From Bin87 sp965208015 (GTDB taxonomy: Bacteria > Chloroflexota > Dehalococcoidia > Lucifugimonadales > UBA3495): DNA of 64,000 nucleotides. This document shows, piece by piece, positions 10,455-18,295 of the stretch. The notes under the pieces were generated by a model that did not search any database, was not told the DNA's origin, and saw only the letters and a program-made list of their open reading frames with translations. A program made the translations under genes and the position numbers. Location: assembly GCA_965208015.1 (NCBI GenBank), contig OZ242308.1, forward strand, positions 1,054,001 through 1,118,000, given 5' to 3'. The stretch's first letter is position 1; each line of letters starts with the position of its first letter.

Positions 10455-10556
10455 GACGCAGGTGGTATCAAATCACGAGTGCTCGCCGCCCAGCAGGATG
10501 CGCTGCTGCCGAAGCTGGTTTCCGGGGAAATAATCGCGAGTCAGCGGAGTGCTTAA
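10455..10556 (+). pseudogene. Remnant of an hsdS 3' end
   Basis: Thirty-three codons in the same frame as the DUF433 remnant read ...IKSRVLAAQQDALLPKLVSGE... and closely match the last residues of the intact HsdS nearby (IESRALAAQRDVLLPMLVSGE). The match is also visible at DNA level. The fragment ends in TAA at 10554-10556, three bases before the next ATG (10559). It marks a recombination scar at the hsdS terminus. Confidence 0.8.
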
Positions 10557-10558
10557 TA

Positions 10559-11566
10559 ATGGCAGAACCAATCAAAACTTGCCCCATTTGGGGAACCAGA
10601 TTCAAGGCTGAAGGGACCTACGATCCAGAGACGAAAATCTACGAAGTAGAGGAGTCGAAACGTGCATCTGTAGGTTATAAAATTAAGCGACCCCTCCTTG
10701 ATCTCTTCGTCAAGGGAATGTCGGATAGCAAAAAGGCGCAGCTGACCACTTGGCTAATTGACCAGCGGAATCGCGTCAATGACCATCCGGAAATTACGTT
10801 TGGCGTATTGCTGGATCTGGGGCGTAAACGTCCACTCCCAGTTCACGCGCGGGCGGATAGGCTGCTAAGGTTTATTTCATTTTGTACCAGGTCACAACAG
10901 TTAGGCATATTCGTCAGTTTCCAAAGGATTTTGGACGATATGTTGGCTTGGTCAGAATCGACAGACCAACATGACGTTCGGTACCTCTTGGACTACCTGG
11001 AAAAGAAAAACTGGCTGGAACGCGATCCATTCGGCCCCGAGGTCGGCCAGATGGTGAATTGGAGGGTGTCAGTCGAAGGCCACACCAGGGTGGACGAACT
11101 TGAACGTGAAGAACGTGCGCAGGACTCAACTCAAGCATTCGTTGCCATGTGGTTTCACGAAAGCACCATAGAGGCATATGAGAAGGGCATCGAGCTAGCC
11201 ATTTTGGACGCGGGGTATGAGCCCGTCCGAATCGACCGAAAGGAACACGTCAACAAGATTGACGATGAAATCATTGCTGAGATCAGGCGATCAAGATTCT
11301 TGGTAGCAGACTTCACGCAGGGTGAGGATGGGGCGAGAGGCGGCGTTTACTACGAGGCCGGATTCGCCCATGGTCTTGGCATTCCGGTCATCTTCACCTG
11401 TCGGGGAGATGCCGTGGAAACCCTGCATTTCGACACCAGCCACTACAACCACCTCGTTTGGAACACTCCTGAAGAACTGCGCGAAAGCCTCAAGAATCGT
11501 ATCTTGGCTGTCATCGGCGAAGGGCCGAGCACACACATTTCTTCCAATGATATGGTTATTCCATGA
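10559..11566 (+). CDS. Nucleoside 2-deoxyribosyltransferase-like (TIR/SLOG-type fold) defence protein
   Basis: The protein has 335 residues. An N-terminal half of unknown type (residues 1-185, beginning with CPIWGTRF) is followed by a nucleoside-deoxyribosyltransferase-like Rossmann domain at about 190-320. It reads QAFVAMWFHESTIEAYEKGI, then DDEIIAEIRRSRFLVADFT, then GVYYEAGFAHGLGIPVIF with a candidate catalytic Glu266. Such domains occur in NAD- or nucleotide-consuming effectors and sensors in defence loci. The stop overlaps the next start (ATGA at 11563-11566). It belongs to a coupled block between hsdS and hsdR remnants. Enzyme activity is inferred from the fold only. Confidence 0.7.
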   Translation: MAEPIKTCPIWGTRFKAEGTYDPETKIYEVEESKRASVGYKIKRPLLDLFVKGMSDSKKAQLTTWLIDQRNRVNDHPEITFGVLLDLGRKRPLPVHARADRLLRFISFCTRSQQLGIFVSFQRILDDMLAWSESTDQHDVRYLLDYLEKKNWLERDPFGPEVGQMVNWRVSVEGHTRVDELEREERAQDSTQAFVAMWFHESTIEAYEKGIELAILDAGYEPVRIDRKEHVNKIDDEIIAEIRRSRFLVADFTQGEDGARGGVYYEAGFAHGLGIPVIFTCRGDAVETLHFDTSHYNHLVWNTPEELRESLKNRILAVIGEGPSTHISSNDMVIP

Positions 11567-12045
11567 CGCCGAATCTGCAAATGGAGCAGCGTTCCCTGGT
11601 CGTTGTCCGAGCGGTTGCAGCTGATGCCGGTTATCAGGTGGTCAGACCTGAACCTGACGACGACAGCGTGGATGGCATTCTGATAGCTCGCTTCGGCCGG
11701 CGGCCTCGAATTGAATTTCAGGCCAAGGCGACGGCGCGGAACATGATACGAGGCGGCAGTCTACGTTTCCCGCTGCCAGTCAAGAACTATGACGAACTGC
11801 GGCTGGCGAGTTGGACGCCCCGCATCCTGGTAGTCGCGCTGATGCCGGACGAATCCGAGCCATGGCTGTCGCAAACCGACGACGAGTTGTGCCTGCACAG
11901 CGGCGTCTATTGGGTTTCTCTGGCAGATATGCCGTCGGTGTCAAACACCGCCACCGTCACGGTTCAGATTCCCACTGTCAACGTCTTTGACCGGGCTCAG
12001 TTGGAAGCAATGATGAGCAGAGCCGAGGCCGGGGGGTCGATATGA
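11563..12045 (+). CDS. DUF4365 domain protein (restriction-endonuclease-like fold)
   Basis: The protein has 160 residues. It shows the DUF4365 pattern: an N-terminal helix (EQRSLVVVRAVAADAGYQVV), an acidic strand DDDSVDGILIARFGRRPRIE, then FQAKAT where a Q-x-K replaces the E-x-K of nuclease folds, followed by FPLPVKNYDEL and PRILVVALMP. DUF4365 proteins are frequent in defence islands and have a PD-(D/E)XK-like core. Both ends overlap neighbours by ATGA, so it is translated as part of a coupled set with the deoxyribosyltransferase-like protein and the next gene. Confidence 0.75.
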   Translation: MTPNLQMEQRSLVVVRAVAADAGYQVVRPEPDDDSVDGILIARFGRRPRIEFQAKATARNMIRGGSLRFPLPVKNYDELRLASWTPRILVVALMPDESEPWLSQTDDELCLHSGVYWVSLADMPSVSNTATVTVQIPTVNVFDRAQLEAMMSRAEAGGSI

Positions 12046-13217
12046 TTGTTCAGATACGGGACCGGGCCGCCCTGTCCTCCCTTTCCATTGTGAGCCTTCG
12101 TGCCTATCTGGTTTCTCGCGGATGGAGCAACGAAGGTCAGTGGGGAGAACGGCCGGCGACGATATTCGCTAAAGAAAACGCAGGGCGCTCCTGTGAGATT
12201 ATCGTTCCCCACCAGGACACCGTAGCCGGTTACGCCGAAGGGATGGCGGAAGCAATAGCGGTGTTGGCGGCCGTTGAGGAACGTTCGCAACTGGACGTGT
12301 TCCACGACCTAGCTGGCGCTGGCGCCGACGTGATTAGGGTGCGCTCGTCGAATGGAGCCGCGAAGGAACCGCTGTCGCTGCGACGTAGCGCGCATTTCCT
12401 AAATGATGCCTACGACATGCTGGCCGCTGCTGCTCGGTCCGCAGAGAGAACGCGAGCCAACTATCGCGGACCATTGAGCGCGGATGTGGCTGAGTTCCTG
12501 GACAATGTGAAACCATTGCCAGGCTACTACGAAGGCTATGAACTCACTCTTCACTCTCCTGTGCCGGTAGGATTGGAAGCCCAGATGGACCTGGGGGACG
12601 AATTCCATGCCCCTTTCTCCCGTCGCGCCACCCTCAGACTAGCTGAGGCGTTGGAACATTCCCGCGTAGCAATAGCGGAAGTAATTGCTGATGACCCCCT
12701 GGCATCCTTTCGGCAGGCTGTGCCTCACGGCGTAAGCGCCAATTTGTGCGATGCGGTGGCGGAACTGGCGCGCAAGGCCGACGGGGTGGAAATCGTCCTG
12801 TCCTGGGCGGGTGTGAGACCTCCTTCAATACTCCAAACACCGGCCCCCACGTTTCGATTTTCCCAGCACTCCGCGGATATTTTGACCGAGGCGGCTCGGT
12901 CCTTCCGGCGCAACGAGCCGTCGCTGGATGAATCACTGATAGCTCAGGTCGTCAGATTGGAACGGGAACCGGAAGAGTTCGATGGACGAGCGATAATCCT
13001 TTACGTCAGGGAGGACCAGCCCATCAGGGTGCGGGTCGAGTTCGAAAAGGACACCTACGAAACCGTCATCCGAGCCTTCCAACAACGTGAACCCATCAGC
13101 GTGGACGGTGACATCTACCGAGTGGGCAACGCTTACGAACTACGTAACCCACGCAACCTGTCATTGGCGTCAGAACAACCGGATGGCGTCGCCGGAAATA
13201 GTGGCCTGATGCCATGA
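12042..13217 (+). CDS. Unknown protein coupled to the DUF4365 gene
   Basis: The protein has 391 residues and no recognised domain. Its N-terminus (LRAYLVSRGWSNEGQWGERPATIFAKE) looks like a small alpha/beta domain, and the remainder is mixed alpha/beta with a C-terminal beta-rich part (VRVRVEFEKDTYETVIRAF). The start overlaps the DUF4365 stop (12042-12045), and the stop overlaps the start of the hsdR remnant peptide (13214-13217). Constant coupling to the DUF4365 protein suggests they work together. No signal peptide or membrane segment is visible. Confidence 0.6.
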   Translation: MIVQIRDRAALSSLSIVSLRAYLVSRGWSNEGQWGERPATIFAKENAGRSCEIIVPHQDTVAGYAEGMAEAIAVLAAVEERSQLDVFHDLAGAGADVIRVRSSNGAAKEPLSLRRSAHFLNDAYDMLAAAARSAERTRANYRGPLSADVAEFLDNVKPLPGYYEGYELTLHSPVPVGLEAQMDLGDEFHAPFSRRATLRLAEALEHSRVAIAEVIADDPLASFRQAVPHGVSANLCDAVAELARKADGVEIVLSWAGVRPPSILQTPAPTFRFSQHSADILTEAARSFRRNEPSLDESLIAQVVRLEREPEEFDGRAIILYVREDQPIRVRVEFEKDTYETVIRAFQQREPISVDGDIYRVGNAYELRNPRNLSLASEQPDGVAGNSGLMP

Positions 13218-13354
13218 CTATCTTCACTGAAACCTATGTCGAGGCGGTTGCTTTTGACTGCCCTGCCACTCTCGGCTGGCAGGAGGTACACGACGGCCTC
13301 GGCATTAGGGACACCGTAGTGGCTACCCTAACGAAGGAAGTAACTCGAACATGA
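13214..13354 (+). pseudogene. Remnant of an hsdR 5' end (46-codon ORF)
   Basis: A 46-codon frame begins MTIFTETYVEAVAFDCPATL and contains LGWQ and VHDGLGIRDT. By eye, 16 of the first 37 residues are identical to the N-terminus of the intact HsdR (MATLTESTVEAAALEWLAVL, LGWQ, DIAPDT). The rest of HsdR is absent. The ORF overlaps the preceding stop (13214-13217) and the next start (13351-13354), both as ATGA, so it may still be translated as a coupling peptide. Its divergence from the local hsdR suggests it came from a different type I system. Confidence 0.75.
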
Positions 13355-13740
13355 CCACTAAAGGCGTTTTCATCAGCTTTGACTACGACCACGACAAGGA
13401 CCTGCGGGGGAACCTGGTCGCCCAAGCCAAGAATCCCGAATCGCCATTCAACATCGCGGATTCGTCGGTGCAGCATCGTATCGACGAAAATTGGAGAGAA
13501 GAAGTTCGCGAACGTATTCGCCGGGCAGACCTCACCATCGTGATTTGCGGCGAGCATACACACGATGCGCCTGGGGTTGCGGCTGAAATCACCATCGCCC
13601 GTGAAGAACGTAAACCGTACTTTCTGCTGAAGGGGCGACGCAGGAAGACTTGTGCCAAACCGCGAATGGCCCTCCGCACAGACGAGATGCACGGTTGGAC
13701 TTGGGAAAATCTCAGGCGCCTAATTGCGGGAGCGGCGTAA
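13351..13740 (+). CDS. TIR-like domain protein (ThsB/DUF1863-type)
   Basis: The protein has 129 residues, essentially a single TIR-like domain: KGVFISFDYDHDKDLRGNLV at the N-terminus, an adjoining WREEVRERIRRADLTIVICG strand, then APGVAAEITIAREERKPYF with candidate catalytic Glu79. This matches the MTH538/ThsB TIR group, which in Thoeris systems makes a cyclic ADP-ribose-type signal. The start overlaps the hsdR remnant. Three bases after its stop begins a two-helix membrane protein that is its likely effector. No ThsA (SIR2-SLOG) gene is present. Confidence 0.82.
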   Translation: MTTKGVFISFDYDHDKDLRGNLVAQAKNPESPFNIADSSVQHRIDENWREEVRERIRRADLTIVICGEHTHDAPGVAAEITIAREERKPYFLLKGRRRKTCAKPRMALRTDEMHGWTWENLRRLIAGAA

Positions 13741-13743
13741 CCG

Positions 13744-14247
13744 ATGTCCAGTGAGTCTGGGGGAAATCTGTTTCAATCCAAAGCTGAGAACTACGAAGGC
13801 TCGTTCAAGGCCGACCTGCTGGAGCAGTACAAGCTCTACGTGCAGTCGGCGGAGAACGTGAGCGCTCGTAGGGTTCAGTCAAGCCGTTACCTGCTGACCC
13901 TCAATGCCGCCTTGGTGGCTCTGTACGGATTCCAGTCGGCGGGCTTCGGGCAGAGTTACTGGGCGCTGGTCGTTCCGGTCGTAGGGATACCCGTATCTCT
14001 GCTATGGTACTTGATCATAAAGTCGCACGCGGACCTCAACCGAGTGAAGTTCGACGTCATCCACGAGTTTGAGAAGCACTTGCCGGCGGCAATGTACAAG
14101 TACGAATGGCGGTTAGCGGAAGATGGCAAGGGCAAGTCCTACCGCGCCGTGACCGCCATAGAGAAATGGATTCCGATACTGTTTGCTATCCTTCATGTGG
14201 TGTTGGGGATGTTCATTGTCCTCTCACTCGTTGGGATTTCGGCCTGA
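13744..14247 (+). CDS. Two-transmembrane-helix RipA-like membrane protein, probable TIR partner
   Basis: The protein has 167 residues. After an amphipathic N-terminus (LLEQYKLYVQSAENVSARR) come a hydrophobic helix at about 55-95 in two parts (YLLTLNAALVALYGF and WALVVPVVGIPVSLLWYLII), a soluble stretch (KFDVIHEFEKHLPAAMYKYE), and a C-terminal helix (WIPILFAILHVVLGMFIVLS). This layout matches small membrane proteins of the RipA type that are found beside TIR proteins. That family name is from memory. It lies between the TIR gene and hsdR and likely acts at the membrane. Confidence 0.65.
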   Translation: MSSESGGNLFQSKAENYEGSFKADLLEQYKLYVQSAENVSARRVQSSRYLLTLNAALVALYGFQSAGFGQSYWALVVPVVGIPVSLLWYLIIKSHADLNRVKFDVIHEFEKHLPAAMYKYEWRLAEDGKGKSYRAVTAIEKWIPILFAILHVVLGMFIVLSLVGISA

Positions 14248-14256
14248 TTACGTGCG

Positions 14257-17200
14257 ATGGCCACGCTCACCGAATCAACCGTCGAAGCTGCCGCCCTGGA
14301 ATGGCTTGCCGTTTTGGGCTGGCAGGTGGCCCATGGCGCGGACATCGCCCCGGACACGCTGGGCGCGGAGCGGGCCGGCTACGGGCAGGTGGTCCTGGAA
14401 CGACGACTGAGAGATGCCCTGGCCTGGCTGAACCCTGCCTTGCCCGACTCGGCGGTTGACGACGCTTTCCGCAAGTTGACCCGGCCCGAAGGGGCCACCC
14501 TGGAGGCCCGCAACCGGGAGTTCCACCGGATGCTGGTCAACGGCGTCAACGTGGAGTACCGGGCCGGCGACGGCAGCATCCGGGGCCAGCAGGCGCAGGT
14601 CATCGACTTCGACAATCCGGCCAACAACGACTGGCTAGCGGTCAACCAGTTCACCGTCGCGGAAACGGTGGGCGGGAACCGGAACACACGCCGCCCCGAT
14701 GTCGTCCTGTTCCTCAACGGCCTGCCCCTGGGTGTCATCGAACTGAAGAACCCCGCCGACGCGGACGCCACCGTCTGGAGCGCCTGGCAGCAACTCCAGA
14801 CCTACCAGGCCGAACTTTCCACCCTGTTCTCCATGAACGAAGTCCTGATGGTCTCCGACGGTCTGGCCGCCCGCATCGGCGTCCTGGGCGCGGGGCAGGA
14901 ATGGTTCAAGCCCTGGCGCACCACCACCGGGGAAACGCTGGCGGATTCCAGCCTGACCGAGTTGCAGGTGATGCTGGAGGGCGTCTGCCAGCCGGAGCGC
15001 TTCCTGGCCTTGCTGCGGGACTTCATCGTGTTTGACGACGACGGCAGCGGCAAGCCGGTGAAGAAGCTGTCCGGCTACCACCAGTTCCACGCCGTCCGCG
15101 CTGCCGTGGGCGAGACCCTGCGGGCCGCGGAGTTGCAACAGGCGGAACGGAACGTCGCCGAGGAAGGCGGCCGTTACGAATCGGGGCGCAGACCCGGCGG
15201 CGAACCTGGCGACCGGCGCATCGGGGTGGTCTGGCACACCCAGGGTTCGGGCAAGAGCCTGACCATGGCCTTCTACGCCGGGGCCATCGTCCGAGAGCCG
15301 GCCATGCGGAACCCCACCATCGTAGTGCTCACCGACCGCAACGACCTGGACGACCAGCTCTTCGGCACCTTCTCCCGCTGCCAGGACCTGCTGCGCCAGC
15401 CGCCGGTACAGGCCGAGAGCCGGGCCGACCTGCGGCGGAAGTTGTCGGTAGTCTCCGGCGGCGTGGTGTTCACCACCATCCAAAAGTTCTTTCCCGAGGA
15501 ACGCGGCGACACCCACCCCACCCTATCGGAACGGCGCAACATCGTTGTCATCGCGGACGAGGCCCACCGCAGCCAGTACGACTTCATCGACGGCTACGCG
15601 CGGCACATGCGCGACGCCCTGCCCAACGCCTCCTTCGTCGGCTTCACCGGCACGCCCATTGAACTGGAGGACGCCAACACCCGGGCGGTGTTCGGCGACT
15701 ACATCAGCATCTACGACATCCGGCGCTCCGTGGAGGACGGGGCCACGGTACCCATCCACTACGAAAGCCGCCTGGCAAGGCTGGAACTGAAGGAAGCGGA
15801 GCGGCCCACCATTGACCCGGATTTCGAGGAGGCCACCGAGGGCGAAGAAATCGAGCGGAAGGAGCGGTTGAAGACCAAGTGGGCGCAGTTGGAAGCGATT
15901 GTCGGCGCTCCCAACCGGGTAAGGCAGATAGCCGCGGACATCGTTGACCACTTCGAGCAGCGGTTGGCAGCGCTGGACGGCAAGGCCATGGCGGTGTGCA
16001 TGAGCCGGCGCATCTGCGTTGACCTGTACGAGGAACTGGTCCGCCTGCGTCCTGAGTGGCGCGACGACGATGACGCCAGGGGCGCCATCAAGGTGGTGAT
16101 GACCGGCTCCGCCTCGGACCCGCCGGAGTGGCAGCGGCACGTGAGGAACAAGGCCCGCCGGGAGGCGCTGGCCAATCGCTTTCGGGACCCCGAAGACCCT
16201 TTCCGCATTGTGCTGGTGCGTGATATGTGGTTGACCGGCTTCGACGCGCCCAGCCTGCACACCATGTACCTGGACAAACCGATGCGGGGCCACGGGCTGA
16301 TGCAGGCCATCGCCCGGGTGAACCGGGTGTTCCGGGACAAGCCCGGCGGGTTGGTGGTGGACTACCTGGGTTTGGCCAACGACCTGCGGCGGGCATTGGC
16401 CACGTACACGGAGAGCGGAGGAACCGGGCGCGCCGCCATCGGCAAGGAAGAGGCGGTGGCGGTGATGCTGGAAAAGCACGAAGTGTGCTGCGCCCTGTTC
16501 CACGGCTTTGACTGGTCGAAGTGGACGTCCGGCGGGCCAGCGGAGCGGTTGGGGCTTCTTCCGGCCGCTCAGGAACATATCCTGGGTCAAGAAAACGGCA
16601 AAGACCGCTGTGTGGCGGCGGTCCGCGAACTCTCCCAGGCCTTTGCCCTGGCCGTGCCCCACGAGGAGACCCACCGCATCCGTGCCGACGTGGGCTTCTT
16701 CCAGACGGTGCGGGCGGCGTTGTCCAAGTCGTCCCCTTCGGATACGCAATCGGACGAGGAGCTGAACCTGGCAATACGCCAGATAGTTTCCCGGGCGGTG
16801 GCTTCGGAAGGAGTCCTGGACATCTTCGCGGCAGCGGGGTTGGACAAGCCGGACATCTCAATGCTGTCCGAAGACTTCCTGGCCGAGGTGCAGGGAATGC
16901 CCCAGCGCAACCTGGCGGTGGAGTTGCTGCAAAAGCTGCTCCGGGGTGAAGTGGCGAACCGCCGGCGCACCAACGTAGTACAGGCCCGCTCCTTCGCCGA
17001 GATGCTGGAACAGACCCTCCGCCGCTACCAGAACCGGGCGGTTGAGGCGGCGCAGGTAATAGAGGAGCTGATCCAACTGGCCCGGGAAATGCGGGAAGCC
17101 GCCGCCAGGGGCGAAAGGCTGGGCCTGACGGATGACGAACTGGCCTTCTACGACGCCCTGGAAACCAACGACAGCGCCGTACAGGTGCTGGGCGACGAAA

Positions 17201-17427
17201 CCCTCCGCGCCATCGCCCGCGAGTTGGTGGAGACCGTGCGGCGCAACGTTACAATTGACTGGGAGGTTCGGGAAAACGTCCGCGCCCAGCTCCGTGTCCT
17301 GGTCCGGCGCATCCTGCGCAAGCACGGCTATCCGCCCGACAAGCAGGAGAAGGCGACGCGGACGGTATTGGAACAAGCGGAGGTGCTATCCGAAGGTTGG
17401 GCGTTGATTTGCCCTGACCCAGCTTGA
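14257..17427 (+). CDS. hsdR: Type I restriction endonuclease motor/cleavage subunit
   Basis: The protein has 1056 residues, full length for HsdR. The N-terminal nuclease domain shows PD at 147-148 and E162-x-K164 in RRPDVV and VIELKNP, followed by a QLQTYQ helix. The SF2 motor has Walker A HTQGSGKS at about 327-334 and DEAH at 434-437 (VIADEAHRSQYD), then VGFTGTPIE. A helical C-terminal domain joins the HsdM/HsdS complex. It translocates and cuts unmodified DNA. It is separated from hsdS by about 4.5 kb of accessory genes, and the ATG lies 9 bases after the membrane-protein stop. Confidence 0.97.
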   Translation: MATLTESTVEAAALEWLAVLGWQVAHGADIAPDTLGAERAGYGQVVLERRLRDALAWLNPALPDSAVDDAFRKLTRPEGATLEARNREFHRMLVNGVNVEYRAGDGSIRGQQAQVIDFDNPANNDWLAVNQFTVAETVGGNRNTRRPDVVLFLNGLPLGVIELKNPADADATVWSAWQQLQTYQAELSTLFSMNEVLMVSDGLAARIGVLGAGQEWFKPWRTTTGETLADSSLTELQVMLEGVCQPERFLALLRDFIVFDDDGSGKPVKKLSGYHQFHAVRAAVGETLRAAELQQAERNVAEEGGRYESGRRPGGEPGDRRIGVVWHTQGSGKSLTMAFYAGAIVREPAMRNPTIVVLTDRNDLDDQLFGTFSRCQDLLRQPPVQAESRADLRRKLSVVSGGVVFTTIQKFFPEERGDTHPTLSERRNIVVIADEAHRSQYDFIDGYARHMRDALPNASFVGFTGTPIELEDANTRAVFGDYISIYDIRRSVEDGATVPIHYESRLARLELKEAERPTIDPDFEEATEGEEIERKERLKTKWAQLEAIVGAPNRVRQIAADIVDHFEQRLAALDGKAMAVCMSRRICVDLYEELVRLRPEWRDDDDARGAIKVVMTGSASDPPEWQRHVRNKARREALANRFRDPEDPFRIVLVRDMWLTGFDAPSLHTMYLDKPMRGHGLMQAIARVNRVFRDKPGGLVVDYLGLANDLRRALATYTESGGTGRAAIGKEEAVAVMLEKHEVCCALFHGFDWSKWTSGGPAERLGLLPAAQEHILGQENGKDRCVAAVRELSQAFALAVPHEETHRIRADVGFFQTVRAALSKSSPSDTQSDEELNLAIRQIVSRAVASEGVLDIFAAAGLDKPDISMLSEDFLAEVQGMPQRNLAVELLQKLLRGEVANRRRTNVVQARSFAEMLEQTLRRYQNRAVEAAQVIEELIQLAREMREAAARGERLGLTDDELAFYDALETNDSAVQVLGDETLRAIARELVETVRRNVTIDWEVRENVRAQLRVLVRRILRKHGYPPDKQEKATRTVLEQAEVLSEGWALICPDPA

Positions 17428-17581
17428 CTCTGTACTTGAGCGACAAACCCTAGCCCGACAAGGTCAACCGAGCAGTTGAGTAATAGGGGAGACTGGTGTT
17501 CACCGCTGACGACGCCCGCTTCCAATTGAAATCCCTTTATCTTTCCATTGGAACTGGCAAGCTACGAATTTGTGATTTCCG

Positions 17582-18016
17582 ATGATGTCCGAGGACGCCA
17601 TGAATACCGGGCAAAACACGGGAGACAAGGTTGCCATCGGTTGCGCTTGGTGCGGGGCTGACCAAAGAGAATTTCTGAGAAGTGGGGAAAGGTATGAGAC
17701 CGGACCTGGCGGAGAGATATATGTGACGGGACGTGACCAGGAAAGCCACCAGTACTTCGACGCCCGTTGCAGCAAATGTGGTTGGCAACCACTGCATATG
17801 TCGAATGTACCGGCGCCTTGGGTTCGCCAGGAGGATAGGAAGGAACTCTACCTGGATGGCGTGGACCGGGGCAAGGTTTTGGCCTACATCAACATGCTGC
17901 ACGGGCTGATTGCCGACCAAGACCCGGAATGTGAGTGTCGCATATGCGAAGGGATACGGAACATACCGCCCTATCCGGAGTCGGAGCGTCTGATGCCGCC
18001 TCCTGAATATCTCTGA
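17582..18016 (+). CDS. Small Cys-rich hypothetical protein
   Basis: The protein is 144 residues from the first of three clustered in-frame ATGs (17582, 17585, 17600); none has a clear ribosome site. It has paired cysteines in CAWCGADQ, CSKCGW and CECRICEG, suggesting a zinc-ribbon-like fold. The C-terminal part is Pro/Glu-rich. It follows hsdR by 154 bases and could be the last gene of the defence block. Function unknown. Confidence 0.5.
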   Translation: MMSEDAMNTGQNTGDKVAIGCAWCGADQREFLRSGERYETGPGGEIYVTGRDQESHQYFDARCSKCGWQPLHMSNVPAPWVRQEDRKELYLDGVDRGKVLAYINMLHGLIADQDPECECRICEGIRNIPPYPESERLMPPPEYL

Positions 18017-18176
18017 GCTGGCGACTATCCAGTTAATCTGTCATCGCGAATGGCGGTCCGTTTGCTTGGGATGGCCTTTGGCCTCTTTTGAGTGCGAGAT
18101 GACTGTTGTACAGTCCAGCCTTACAAAGACGACATTAGTCAGTTTATGTGGTGAGACGTAAGCCCAGACTACCGGA

Positions 18177-18263
18177 TTGGCCTATTTCAAAGCCAACGAG
18201 TCTAAATCGGAGCAATACCAGACCGGCACGTGGCAGCTGACCCTCAAGTCGTTCCAACTCTAG
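18177..18263 (+). other. Possible short coding remnant
   Basis: A 28-codon frame, open from a TTG at 18177, reads AYFKANESKSEQ and TWQLTLKSFQL before a TAG. It looks protein-like but has no ribosome site and no recognised relative, so it may be the tail of a lost gene. Confidence 0.2.
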
Positions 18264-18295
18264 GAGCCGGTTGAACCAGGAATAAGAGGTCGTGA

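Noticed and set aside
15523..16749. 408-codon minus-strand frame
   Set aside because: Antisense shadow of hsdR, rich in His/Arg/Pro without any domain.
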